Below, in pieces: positions 39,208-47,083 of a DNA stretch of 64,000 nt (within the stretch, counting starts at the first letter, position 1; each line of letters begins with the position of its first letter). This stretch comes from a bacterium. Its GTDB lineage: Archaea > Nanoarchaeota > Nanoarchaeia > Woesearchaeales > UBA10216. The notes beneath the pieces were generated by a model. The model worked only from the letters and a program-made list of their open reading frames with translations. It did no database searches and was not told the origin of the DNA. The stretch covers positions 186,001 through 250,000 of the forward strand of contig JAAGZO010000966.1 of the NCBI GenBank assembly GCA_024206195.1. Direction: 5' to 3'. The position numbers and the translations under genes were made by a program.

Positions 39208-39611
39208 AATACATGGTTTTTATTTTAACCGGTACATTGTTATTACAATTACAGGTTGCTACAGCTAACGTTGCTGAGAGATACTATCAGAATAAGTGGT
39301 GCAGAAACAGAAATGGGATAGTTGAGAGACGATACCTGGATGGTACTCGGGCAGACTGTGTTTTTGAAGATAAAGAAAAAGGACAAAAGTATGCTATAGA
39401 ATTTGATTTTCCAAAAAAATGGGCTGAATCGGTTGGTCAGTCACTTTATTATGCTGTAATGGAACGTAAGAAGTCTGGTACTTATGTACGTCCCGGTATA
39501 GTGTTAATAATCAAAAATCAAGGTGAATACCGGTATGTTAGGAGATTAGTAGTTGTATCATTTATTACTGGTATACGTTTGTGGATAATAGAGGATATTT
39601 ATAATGAATAG
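39201..39611 (+). CDS. Exported PD-(D/E)XK nuclease-like protein
   Basis: 136 aa. N-terminal signal sequence (YMVFILTGTLLLQLQVATA). The mature part RYLDGTRADC (Asp52) and YAIEFDFPKKWAESVGQSLY (Glu67, Asp69, Lys72) follow the D...E-x-D...K layout of restriction-endonuclease-fold proteins; a similar DGTRxDC ... YAxEFDFxxKWAExxGQxLYYA family occurs in bacteria. Export implies a target in the periplasm, such as incoming DNA of competing phages. Four bases separate frames from the thioredoxin gene (overlap). Confidence 0.55.
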   Translation: MLKYMVFILTGTLLLQLQVATANVAERYYQNKWCRNRNGIVERRYLDGTRADCVFEDKEKGQKYAIEFDFPKKWAESVGQSLYYAVMERKKSGTYVRPGIVLIIKNQGEYRYVRRLVVVSFITGIRLWIIEDIYNE

Positions 39612-39927
39612 ATTTACAAAAAAAATTACCATGTATCTTGTTGTTTTTATGTTGTCTGTTGGTTGTGCTAATAGTACAATGAAAACGGTAAAGAGCGAGC
39701 GGGACACGGTAAAAACTTGCATAGAAAATATAAGTGGTGTACGTAGCTTACGCATAAAAAGAATTAGATCTGATTTTGTGTACTGGATTACTCAATACGA
39801 TATAGTATTTGTCGGAGATTTGGCTAAAGAAGTAGAATCCGCTGTGGGAAATTGTGTACCTAGTGACGATAATTCTAGAATTATTATAGACATTAGAGAA
39901 AAGATGTCAGGCACTACCTATCGATAG
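39604..39927 (+). CDS. Lipoprotein
   Basis: 107 aa, overlapping the previous gene. KKITMYLVVFMLSVGCANS carries a lipobox (LSVGC). The mature part is charged with a beta-helix mixture (LRIKRIRSDFVYWITQYDIV). Coupled to the exported nuclease-like protein, so the two may act together at the cell envelope. Confidence 0.6.
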   Translation: MNRFTKKITMYLVVFMLSVGCANSTMKTVKSERDTVKTCIENISGVRSLRIKRIRSDFVYWITQYDIVFVGDLAKEVESAVGNCVPSDDNSRIIIDIREKMSGTTYR

Positions 39928-40050
39928 ATTCACCTCCTTAATCCTGTTAACACGCAGAGTTTCCGACAATTGTTGAACTGCCTTGTTATTAATGGTATCT
40001 TAAGGGCTGGTGTGTAGATAAGATAAATGTACGCACCGGAGGTGGTTTAT

Positions 40051-40485
40051 ATGTCGGACGAACTTAGATGCTCTAAGTGCGGTGAGTGGGTTGTGATTGG
40101 CGAATTAGTGGATGACCAAACCGAGTGGTATTGTACGCGTTGTGGTCATTCACAGCAGCTTAACGATATTGTTGAAGACATAAGTACTGAGCTTGCACTA
40201 GTAAATAGGATAACGGATGATGAGGTTTTATATTCCCTTAAGAGATATGGGCATATTAAAAGTGTTCATGAGGGGTATGCGATACTCATAGAAGAGGTTG
40301 AGGAATACTGGGATAGTATAAAGCTAAATAATCCAGATCCAAAGGAACTTGTTCAGGTATGTGCTATGGCTAAGCTGGCTCTCATTGACTTAAACAGAAT
40401 CATTGCTAAATCGGCTGAGTGGAACATATATAGACAAGTAAAGAAAGCGTCTGCAAAAAAAATTAGTCAGTCTAATACCGAATAG
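40051..40485 (+). CDS. Zinc-ribbon hypothetical protein, 144 aa
   Basis: ATG 40051 behind GGAGGTGG. LRCSKCGEWVVIGELVDD and WYCTRCGHSQQL form a complete N-terminal zinc ribbon; the remainder is helical. Possibly a DNA- or RNA-associated protein. Confidence 0.6.
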   Translation: MSDELRCSKCGEWVVIGELVDDQTEWYCTRCGHSQQLNDIVEDISTELALVNRITDDEVLYSLKRYGHIKSVHEGYAILIEEVEEYWDSIKLNNPDPKELVQVCAMAKLALIDLNRIIAKSAEWNIYRQVKKASAKKISQSNTE

Positions 40486-40498
40486 CGTGGTGATGTGT

Positions 40499-40984
40499 AT
40501 GTATACGGATCTGGATCCAAACAAACCGATAATTCTTATAGTAGAAGATGAAGAAGACATGGAATGGCTCATAAACAGGTCGATAGAGTATGGAAAAGAT
40601 CCAATTTTTAAGGACGTGTCCATTATTATATGTAAATCTGTAGAGGATGCTTATAGTGTAATAAACTCTTTAAGAGACAACATCGAATTGATTGTGCTCG
40701 ATCTTCTTGTAAAGGATTGCAGTGGATTTGAGGTCGTAGAATATCTAAAGAGTGAGGGATTGGATATAGATATTGTTATAGTATCGGCGTATGCTACATA
40801 TGAAAACCTTATGCGGGGTCTACATGAGCACGTATATGACTTCGTGCCAAAACCTGTAGACCTCGCTACAATTGGGCACATATTCAGGGAATTGTTGGAG
40901 AGAAGAGGCAAGAGGTCTATTAAATATAAAACTATAGCTGAAACGGCTTTAAGTTTTATGAAAAATATCAAGAAAGATGCTTAG
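40499..40984 (+). CDS. Response-regulator receiver-domain protein
   Basis: 161 aa. Canonical REC residues: acidic pair E16-D17 (IILIVEDEED), phosphoacceptor Asp68 (ELIVLDLLVKDCSGFEVVEY), Ser96 (IVIVSAYA) and Lys118 (DFVPKPVD). Beyond residue 120 only a helical tail follows, with no DNA-binding or enzymatic output domain. No histidine kinase is in the window, so it may act with a host kinase as a phosphate sink or by protein contact. ATG 40499 follows GGTGAT; earlier in-frame starts exist. Confidence 0.8.
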   Translation: MYTDLDPNKPIILIVEDEEDMEWLINRSIEYGKDPIFKDVSIIICKSVEDAYSVINSLRDNIELIVLDLLVKDCSGFEVVEYLKSEGLDIDIVIVSAYATYENLMRGLHEHVYDFVPKPVDLATIGHIFRELLERRGKRSIKYKTIAETALSFMKNIKKDA

Positions 40985-40995
40985 GAGGTAAAGGA

Positions 40996-41352
40996 ATGCT
41001 TTGGTTGTATGTTAGCAAGCTTGGAAAGTTTTTAAAGAAGTTTTATAGAGATATGGACTATAACAGAAATTTGAGTAACAAGGCTCTGAAATTTCTGAGG
41101 GATCGCTGGTATCAAGAATGTGGCCAATACGGTCATGATTATAATTGGGGTAATAGTGGTGAAAAACCATACTGGATAGATGTAATTAACTATGAGGATC
41201 TCCCAGGAAATCTTCCACGCGATAAAGATGTATGGATAGATGAAGTTATAGATAAGGATGGGGAAAAAGTGATCATAGCTTATGCATATCTTGCGGATGA
41301 GGATGGTTACTACTATAGAATATCGTTAGATAGGTTGAATAATAAAGTTTAA
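40996..41352 (+). CDS. Hypothetical protein, 118 aa
   Basis: ATG behind AGGAGG. Basic, aromatic start (MLWLYVSKLGKFLKKFYRD) then a polar beta part (EKVIIAYAYLADEDGYYYRI). No family recognised. Confidence 0.5.
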   Translation: MLWLYVSKLGKFLKKFYRDMDYNRNLSNKALKFLRDRWYQECGQYGHDYNWGNSGEKPYWIDVINYEDLPGNLPRDKDVWIDEVIDKDGEKVIIAYAYLADEDGYYYRISLDRLNNKV

Positions 41353-41378
41353 AATATGTATTTTAACGAGGTGTTAAT

Positions 41379-41678
41379 ATGATTATAGCAGGGATGAACA
41401 AGAGGTTGCAAAATATATTAAAAAAGTATCCAGATAACGCTATAATAAAGGAAATAGTGAGGAGTGATAAGGATAACCCTGGAAAAGCGTTTGTAACGTT
41501 AGGTTATGTGGCTTGGAGGCCTGCTGAACTTACCAATGATGAAGAAGTCGAGGCTTGGGTTAAGGAAGAAAGACGGGTAGTATTTACGATTACCTCCCTC
41601 CCAAGTGAAGAAGACTACGAAAAAGAATTTAAAGAAACGGGTACTATAGAAATAGACTACGGTAGCGTAGGCCTGTAG
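41379..41678 (+). CDS. Hypothetical protein, 99 aa
   Basis: ATG behind GAGG. KRLQNILKKYPDNAIIKEIV helix then a beta domain (KAFVTLGYVAWRPAEL) and an acidic C-terminus. No family recognised. Confidence 0.5.
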   Translation: MIIAGMNKRLQNILKKYPDNAIIKEIVRSDKDNPGKAFVTLGYVAWRPAELTNDEEVEAWVKEERRVVFTITSLPSEEDYEKEFKETGTIEIDYGSVGL

Positions 41679-41699
41679 TAGGGATGAGGTACAAGTAGA

Positions 41700-42233
41700 G
41701 TGGGTAGATACAATTTTACAGGACAGGTGAGCTACTTTCTGCGACATCACCCAGAGGAAGGGGATCTCACTATATATGATGGAGGATGGGTCCTTATTGA
41801 TGAGTTAGTTGCAGCAGTAGCTCACAAGTTTGATCGCTTTTCTTATGACCATCTTATGAGAATTGTACAAAGGGATAGAACTATAGCTGTCAGCGAGCCA
41901 TACTCTATGATACGTGCTACTGAAGGGCATACATTCTCAGTAAATATTAATCTTGACTTAAGTATGCCTCCGGAGTATCTATATTATAGTACGCCCAAGA
42001 GATTTTTGAAATCTATAAGAAAGCGTGGAATATCAGCTGACGATAAGTGGGTGTATTTGTTTAGCACTATCGATCATATTAGAAGGAGCAAATCGCTTTA
42101 CACTGTTGTAGAGATTAAATCCTCAATTATGTTTGAAGATGACTACATATTTTATTCAATTGGTGATGATGAAGTTTGGCTGGTTTCTGGTGTTCCGCAA
42201 TGCTATATTAACACCATAATACCCGCTATTTAG
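41700..42233 (+). CDS. kptA: RNA 2'-phosphotransferase (KptA/Tpt1 family)
   Basis: 177 aa from a GTG start. QVSYFLRHHPEEGDLTIYD (Arg15, His16), DGGWVLIDELV, YSMIRATEGHTFSVN (Arg72) and MPPEYLYYSTPKRFLKSI match Tpt1/KptA, which uses NAD+ to strip a 2'-phosphate from spliced RNA, forming ADP-ribose 1'',2''-cyclic phosphate. The usual LYHGT is LYYST, a substitution in the NAD pocket that could weaken activity. Together with the kinase/phosphatase at 35810 it suggests an RNA-repair set. Confidence 0.75.
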   Translation: MGRYNFTGQVSYFLRHHPEEGDLTIYDGGWVLIDELVAAVAHKFDRFSYDHLMRIVQRDRTIAVSEPYSMIRATEGHTFSVNINLDLSMPPEYLYYSTPKRFLKSIRKRGISADDKWVYLFSTIDHIRRSKSLYTVVEIKSSIMFEDDYIFYSIGDDEVWLVSGVPQCYINTIIPAI

Positions 42234-42235
42234 AT

Positions 42236-42490
42236 ATGAGAGGAATGGTTATTGAAGCGGCTGGTAATACAATTCGCAGCAGGCTCAGAGAAATAGTTAT
42301 TGAAACAAACGATGGCGTGGTTTGTGGAAGGCCGAATACTAGGGCATTTAGTGCTTATGTGTCTCTGTTTAGAGGCGATGTTATTGAAGAAGGTAGTAGA
42401 TATATAGTCATAAGAAAAGAAGTTTGTGATCATGGCAGAAAGATGAAAATAATTGTCGAAGAAGAAGTTTCTGCCAAGAGGATACAATAA
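42236..42490 (+). CDS. Hypothetical protein, 84 aa
   Basis: Two bases after kptA. Beta-rich (MVIEAAGNTIRSRLREIVIE, YIVIRKEVCDHGRKMKIIVE). No family recognised; coupling suggests a link to kptA but this is unproven. Confidence 0.5.
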   Translation: MRGMVIEAAGNTIRSRLREIVIETNDGVVCGRPNTRAFSAYVSLFRGDVIEEGSRYIVIRKEVCDHGRKMKIIVEEEVSAKRIQ

Positions 42491-42494
42491 TAGT

Positions 42495-42749
42495 ATGAAG
42501 TATTTGTCGGACAATGGTAAGGTTTTTTACACAGAGATAGAGGCTGTAGAAGAAGACAAGTTATATAAGCTGTATCAAGATAGGGAAGGTCTGTTTCTTG
42601 AGAATTTAGCTGATGTCGTAAATAAGTTTAATAAGGATTCCAAAAATCTTGGGGTGGATAGAAAAGTCGATTGTATAGATTTTGTTGGAACTGGTGATAC
42701 TTTTAAGATTTATATAAAGTATGGTAATAATTGCTTATGTCCAATGTAA
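42495..42749 (+). CDS. Hypothetical protein, 84 aa
   Basis: ATG 42495 (MKYLSDNGKVFYTEIEAVEE) is preferred over the earlier frame that overlaps the previous gene. Mixed alpha/beta. No family recognised. Confidence 0.45.
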   Translation: MKYLSDNGKVFYTEIEAVEEDKLYKLYQDREGLFLENLADVVNKFNKDSKNLGVDRKVDCIDFVGTGDTFKIYIKYGNNCLCPM

Positions 42750-43252
42750 GTTTTTTTTGTTTTGGGGATATAAATAATGATATGGCCATAGACTTTTACG
42801 AGTTTACGGAGTCCCTGCCAAATACTACAAAAGGGATCAACGTGTTTATAAATAGTAAGAGTGGTAGTACAGACTCTGCCGCCTGTATAACCTCCTATTT
42901 TTTATACAGCCCCTTTGATATCAGTACAATAGTATGTGGTTGCGCGGTGGGCCCCTCTTGTATGTTATGTGCTTTTGGCCATGAAAGATATGCAGTTCCA
43001 TACGCTAAGTTTATGCATCATTGCCTTGAATGTGATTTTGAGTATGATAGCAGGTCTGAAGGCTATGGTGGGCAAAAAGCAGGAGGGCGGTTCTTTATGC
43101 GCGATCTATTTGCAGATTTTTATAAAAGAACACTTAAGGATGCCAATTGGTGGGGGCCGACGTGTGCAATGGCACCTAGCTATATGTATTGGTTTAATGC
43201 TATGGGAGCATTAGACATAGGTGTAATAGATAAGATAGGTTGGCCTAAGTAA
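42737..43252 (+). CDS. ClpP-like protein with displaced catalytic Ser
   Basis: 171 aa. The crotonase/ClpP layout is visible: FCFGDINNDMAIDFYEF, INVFINSKSGSTDSAACITS, VCGCAVGPSCMLCAFG and PYAKFMHHC. In ClpP the catalytic Ser sits in G-x-A-x-S; here this is GCAVG with a Ser two residues later, and GGS is SGS. So it may be an inactive ClpP-like scaffold or use a shifted Ser. A phage ClpP-like protein could join or block host ClpP or act on a head protein. Overlaps the upstream gene by 13 bases. Confidence 0.55.
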   Translation: MSNVSFFCFGDINNDMAIDFYEFTESLPNTTKGINVFINSKSGSTDSAACITSYFLYSPFDISTIVCGCAVGPSCMLCAFGHERYAVPYAKFMHHCLECDFEYDSRSEGYGGQKAGGRFFMRDLFADFYKRTLKDANWWGPTCAMAPSYMYWFNAMGALDIGVIDKIGWPK

Positions 43253-43280
43253 AAAATAATAATGTGTTTGGAGGTTTGTT

Positions 43281-43451
43281 ATGCCAGTATATGAGTATGA
43301 ATGTTCAGATTGCAAAAATACTTGTGAAGTAATTAGAACTGTGGAAGAGAGGGATTATCCTATTCAGTGTGACAAATGTAAGAATAATAACTTAAAAAGA
43401 AAATTATCTATATTTGGTACAACTGGCCTTGACCATAACGTTTTACTGTAG
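43281..43451 (+). CDS. FmdB-type zinc-ribbon protein
   Basis: 56 aa behind GGAGG. MPVYEYECSDCKNTCEVIR and IQCDKCKNNNLKRKLSIFGT match the FmdB/CxxC_CxxC family start (MP.YEY.C..C). Probably binds one zinc. Last gene before a strong terminator. Confidence 0.7.
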   Translation: MPVYEYECSDCKNTCEVIRTVEERDYPIQCDKCKNNNLKRKLSIFGTTGLDHNVLL

Positions 43452-43463
43452 TATTAATGTTAA

Positions 43464-43497
43464 GCCCGCTATTCTGATAGGTAGCGGGCATTTTTTT
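43464..43497 (+). terminator. Rho-independent terminator
   Basis: GCCCGCTA pairs with TAGCGGGC around a 10-base loop, followed by A and seven T. Ends the 37839-43451 transcript. Confidence 0.85.
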
Positions 43498-43521
43498 GCT
43501 ATATATAACTTTTAGCAGTTG

Positions 43522-43550
43522 TTGACTGTGTTTTTAAAATATTGTAATAT
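43522..43550 (+). promoter_or_regulatory. Sigma70-type promoter
   Basis: TTGACT (43522-43527), 17-base spacer, TAATAT (43545-43550), 43 bases before ATG 43593. The -10 matches four of six positions. It restarts transcription after the terminator. Confidence 0.55.
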
Positions 43551-43592
43551 ATAATCATATATTAATTTTATTTATTTTTTAGGGGATTTTAT

Positions 43593-43934
43593 ATGGATCG
43601 GAAATATTCTGTTAAAGTGATATGCATAACGAGAAAAGAATTGTTAGAAGTAATAAAAACATTCGCAATATCGCTAAGCGATAAAGATATAATAAATACT
43701 ATTAGAGATATGTCAGGAATCGGTTATGTTATATCAAAATGTTGGAATGAAAAAGTCAGCTCTAATATTTATATGGGCAAAGCGTATTCATTTCACGAAG
43801 TTATTAGTGATATTATCTCTAATAGCTGTAGTTTAATCAATTGGAAAAAGAGTGGATATGATAGTACTGTTGAGGTGGAGAATAATACCGTTGATGTATT
43901 GAATTACATATGTGGGGTTTATTCTATATTTTAA
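43593..43934 (+). CDS. Hypothetical protein, 113 aa
   Basis: ATG behind AGGGG. SVKVICITRKELLEVIKTFA then a mixed fold. No family recognised. Confidence 0.5.
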   Translation: MDRKYSVKVICITRKELLEVIKTFAISLSDKDIINTIRDMSGIGYVISKCWNEKVSSNIYMGKAYSFHEVISDIISNSCSLINWKKSGYDSTVEVENNTVDVLNYICGVYSIF

Positions 43935-43959
43935 GCAGGTATATTACAAGGGTAAAAAG

Positions 43960-44169
43960 ATGGATTTACAATTAAAGAATTTTCTTGAGGGCCTAAGAAT
44001 GTTAGATGTAGCAGTTCAATTATCCTTTTCAGAGGGTATAGTGATGCTTAAATCTGTGAAACCTATAAGCAATATAGAAAAAGATACTCTAATGAAATTT
44101 GGATGGGCACATGTAGGAGGATTAGTATGGAAGTACAAGAAGTTGTCGGAACTCTCAAAAATCAGGTAG
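43960..44169 (+). CDS. Hypothetical protein, 69 aa
   Basis: ATG 43960 behind AAGGG; an upstream frame overlaps the previous gene. LKNFLEGLRMLDVAVQLSFS, then a beta strand and a basic end. No family recognised. Confidence 0.45.
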   Translation: MDLQLKNFLEGLRMLDVAVQLSFSEGIVMLKSVKPISNIEKDTLMKFGWAHVGGLVWKYKKLSELSKIR

Positions 44170-44456
44170 GAAACGAATTGGAGTTAGAAAAGTTGCGTGA
44201 GAATAATCGAGTTTTGGTTAAAGAAAACGCTGAAATAAGAAATGAGCTAAATACGCTATGTGAGAATCTAAGTAGTTTGTATAAAGATATACAAGGCGTT
44301 GCAAGATACGAGTTGGACAGGTATGAGGATGGTATAGATTCCGAAAATATAACTAAAGCGGTAGCATCTTTGCACGCTAGAGATGTCCTTGTTGATGTTA
44401 TGAGTGGTATCTCTAGTACATTACAGCTAATAAAGTATGCTAAAACGTATAATTAA
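44127..44456 (+). CDS. Coiled-coil protein, 109 aa
   Basis: ATG 44127 behind GGAGG overlaps the previous gene by 43 bases. LEKLRENNRVLVKENAEIRN then ELNTLCENLSSLYKDI shows heptad repeats for a coiled coil. Function unknown. Confidence 0.5.
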   Translation: MEVQEVVGTLKNQVGNELELEKLRENNRVLVKENAEIRNELNTLCENLSSLYKDIQGVARYELDRYEDGIDSENITKAVASLHARDVLVDVMSGISSTLQLIKYAKTYN

Positions 44457-45111
44457 GATGCTCGATAGAAAGCTACAAGAGCAAGTTGATGGTGAACAGA
44501 CTACCATGTCCATTGGAATAAGTGTTGCTAACGTTTCTCCTATGCCGGTTGGGAGATGTTTTCAATTTAGTAGCGGACATGTTTGTGTTAATATGTGGTA
44601 TGAAGGCCTGCTAGAATTTATTCGCAGAAATGGTGATTTGCCGGAGTTGGAGATAACAGAGGTTTCAGAAGGAGATAGATTGTACTGTGTTATCACGGAT
44701 CCTACTGTACCAAGGGCTTATCTAAACAGAGGAATTTGTGTTATAGAAAGGGATGCTATAAGTACAAAAACGTTTAATAAGTTAGTGGATATCAACGACG
44801 AAGTGTTTTACGGATACCATGATGAAGAGAAGGATGATTATGCATACCCGTTTATTAATGAGGATTTACTAAATGGTTCAGAGTCTGTATTTGGTTTTTG
44901 CGGATGGTTATTATCTTTAAGAGATGATGTTGACTTGAACAGTATAAATTCTGCAGATATGATGACTTATATAATTAAGTTTTGCCAGGCTAACGAGTTG
45001 ATTCCTCCGAGAAACGGATGGGAAAATAATCTTAGGTTCCCGCCCAGTGAGGGTGGTTTTCTCGGTATGGATTATTACATGCAAAAGAGTTCTACTGAGT
45101 ATATTCAGTAA
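44437..45111 (+). CDS. Hypothetical protein, 224 aa
   Basis: Start is ambiguous between ATG 44437 and ATG 44458 (no clear ribosome-binding site for either). The protein is mixed alpha/beta with FSSGHVCVNMWYEGLLEFI and FGFCGWLLSLRDDVDL. No family recognised. Confidence 0.5.
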   Translation: MLKRIIKMLDRKLQEQVDGEQTTMSIGISVANVSPMPVGRCFQFSSGHVCVNMWYEGLLEFIRRNGDLPELEITEVSEGDRLYCVITDPTVPRAYLNRGICVIERDAISTKTFNKLVDINDEVFYGYHDEEKDDYAYPFINEDLLNGSESVFGFCGWLLSLRDDVDLNSINSADMMTYIIKFCQANELIPPRNGWENNLRFPPSEGGFLGMDYYMQKSSTEYIQ

Positions 45112-45116
45112 GGTGT

Positions 45117-45761
45117 ATGGGAGAAGTAGTTTTTATAAAAGATGCTATAAGCAAGAAAATAAAAGATCTTGAAGACACTTATGATCTTTTGTACCGCGAT
45201 ATGCTTATTAGCGATATATACGACAAGAGGATGCAGAAGGCAGTATTAAAAAGAATGAAGGTTGTAGAAGATGAACATGAAGGTTTGCTTGTTAAGGAGA
45301 AAACGATAATGAATAGAGAAGTAAAATTGTTTGTAGCTATGAAAGCTTTTATAGTTTTTGGAGGTAATATTCTTATAATCCGGGAATCGAGTGCATATGA
45401 GGATGGGTTTAAGGCAGGGGAATATGATGTTGTTGGCGGTAGAGTGAAACCTGGAGAAAGGTTTGACACCTGTCTTTTGAGAGAAATCAAAGAAGAGTGT
45501 GGATTGGATGTGGTTATTGATGTTCCATTCCATGTTGATGAGTGGAGATTCAGAACCTCGGGGGACGAGGAGTGGCAAATAGTTGGTACCTTTTTTAGAT
45601 GTGAGGCATTCTCAGACAATGTTAAAACAGGAGGTGATCACGATGACTTCAAGTGGATCCCTCCGTTTGATTATAAAATGTACCCACTGTATGATGGGTT
45701 AGATAAGGTATTTGAGTCGTATATCGAAACTTTTCATCATGTTAAGTATATGGATGACTAA
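45117..45761 (+). CDS. Nudix hydrolase
   Basis: 214 aa. The Nudix box is complete at residues 108-130: GGRVKPGERFDTCLLREIKE then ECG, matching GX5EX7REUXEEXGU. An N-terminal helical extension of about 60 residues is unusual and may fix substrate choice. The family hydrolyses X-linked nucleoside diphosphates such as oxidised dNTPs, caps or NADH; which one is unclear. Followed by a strong terminator. Confidence 0.8.
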   Translation: MGEVVFIKDAISKKIKDLEDTYDLLYRDMLISDIYDKRMQKAVLKRMKVVEDEHEGLLVKEKTIMNREVKLFVAMKAFIVFGGNILIIRESSAYEDGFKAGEYDVVGGRVKPGERFDTCLLREIKEECGLDVVIDVPFHVDEWRFRTSGDEEWQIVGTFFRCEAFSDNVKTGGDHDDFKWIPPFDYKMYPLYDGLDKVFESYIETFHHVKYMDD

Positions 45762-45781
45762 AAGATTTTTCGGTAAGAGAA

Positions 45782-45830
45782 CAGCCGTCAATACTGATAA
45801 TAACGTTAAGCGTTGACGGCTGCTTTTTTT
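45782..45830 (+). terminator. Rho-independent terminator
   Basis: CAGCCGTCAA and TTGACGGCTG make a perfect 10-bp stem with a 21-base loop, followed by CTTTTTTT. It touches the stop of the convergent gene at 45829. Confidence 0.8.
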
Positions 45831-46068
45831 ACACACAAGTCCAAACTTTTATATCTTTCAACGAAAAATGTTTTTCGCTATGACTGTCAAGATCATAGGC
45901 ATCTAGCAACCACTGCTGACCTGGGAATTTATCTATAGTACCGAACCAAACCCGCAGCGGAATTATTGTTTTTTCTTCTATTAAATTTATTCTTCTATTT
46001 CTATAAACTATTTTGATTGGACGTTCCTCTACGTCTATAGCATCACTTGATACTGTTACTTTTGGCAT
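45829..46068 (-). CDS. Hypothetical protein, 79 aa (WFGxxxxxPxQQWLL family)
   Basis: Start at ATG 46068 behind GGAGG. IIPLRVWFGTIDKFPGQQWL, then DAYDLDSHSEKHFSLKDIKVW follows a pattern seen in small uncharacterised phage and bacterial proteins (Wfg....hp..Qwll.a.d.....R.f.l.dI). Role unknown. It lies downstream of the metacaspase and may share its transcript. Confidence 0.55.
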   Translation of the reverse strand: MPKVTVSSDAIDVEERPIKIVYRNRRINLIEEKTIIPLRVWFGTIDKFPGQQWLLDAYDLDSHSEKHFSLKDIKVWTCV

Positions 46069-46128
46069 AATAGCCACCTCCACCTACTTTTTTGTTATTC
46101 CAACTATTTAATATTTTATGTTATTGTG

Positions 46129-46944
46129 TTAGTTGAATAGATTGTTGTTTTTATCTGCTTTGCCAATTCCTTCTAAAGACGGGGTTTGCTGATTATACCC
46201 CATATCTCTTAAGTTTCTTATAGAATCTGCAACTGCTTCCCTGTACGTCAAATTCCAATTGCGCCTCTTCATTGCTTTGCAGAAGGCGTAGGAGAATGCT
46301 CCACGTGACATACCATCAGCCCAGTACTCGTAGGCGCTTTCTGATGGTTGACATGCGGCTATTAGCACATGGGATGATGTGGAATTTCCTGTATACCCGA
46401 TTCTATGAGTTTGTAAGTATTCTCCCCTAGAACGATGTAATATATCCATCGGTGGGTTTATCGACCTTGACTTTCTTTCTGGTATAAGCATATCTGAATC
46501 AGACATATTTCTAGTACCTGTTCCAGAATGACAACAGTCTAAAATAACTGTGAGTGTGGCTCCCTTTGTTAGGCGGGAAAAGATAGAGGAAAGTTTGTCG
46601 TCACTGATCCCATTGCTCCAGTTTAAATCGTGTGGGCATAAAATTTCGTCAAGACGATCTTCGAGTTCGTCTCCGTTTCTATCCCTGATTCTTGAGCCGT
46701 GTCCTGCGTAGAAAAACACAATTGAATCGCCACTTACCGAGTTGTTTATCAACCACTCTAATCTATGTATAATTTCTTCAGAAGTAGCTCTTTCGTCTAG
46801 TAAAAGACGTATATTTTTTCTGGGAAACCCAAAATGGTCTTGAAGGATTCCACTCATTATTTCTGCGTCTTTTGTACAACCGGATAAATTCCAATTCGTG
46901 TTCGTATACTTATCTACACCTACTACTAGGGCTTTCTTTTCCAT
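46129..46944 (-). CDS. Metacaspase-like cysteine protease (peptidase C14)
   Basis: 271 aa from ATG 46944 behind AGAGGA. The caspase-fold p20 region is complete: KKALVVGVDKYTNTNWNLSG, catalytic FFYAGHGSRI (His82) and TLTVILDCCHSGTGTRN (Cys138), with acidic HDLN and DGMSRGAFSYAF further on. Length fits a single-domain (type I or III-like) metacaspase without prodomain. Such enzymes cut after Lys or Arg. In bacteria they occur in defence and cell-death settings; a phage copy could drive host death, process virion proteins or block host defence, all inference. It has its own strong promoter. Confidence 0.85.
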   Translation of the reverse strand: MEKKALVVGVDKYTNTNWNLSGCTKDAEIMSGILQDHFGFPRKNIRLLLDERATSEEIIHRLEWLINNSVSGDSIVFFYAGHGSRIRDRNGDELEDRLDEILCPHDLNWSNGISDDKLSSIFSRLTKGATLTVILDCCHSGTGTRNMSDSDMLIPERKSRSINPPMDILHRSRGEYLQTHRIGYTGNSTSSHVLIAACQPSESAYEYWADGMSRGAFSYAFCKAMKRRNWNLTYREAVADSIRNLRDMGYNQQTPSLEGIGKADKNNNLFN

Positions 46945-47005
46945 AACAATTTTCCTCTTGTGTTGAAATGTATTATTGATAGTTTGTAGCACATACTATG
47001 CCAAT

Positions 47006-47034
47006 AGTATATTTGGAGTATTTTAGTGTGTCAA
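47006..47034 (-). promoter_or_regulatory. Near-consensus promoter of the metacaspase gene
   Basis: Minus strand TTGACA (47034-47029), 17-base spacer, TATACT (47011-47006), about 60 bases before ATG 46944. A perfect -35 with optimal spacing implies strong, independent expression. Confidence 0.75.
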
Positions 47035-47083
47035 GTAATACTTTGTTGATGCTTTGTTGGGTGGGGTACCATAGGTGGTCAGG

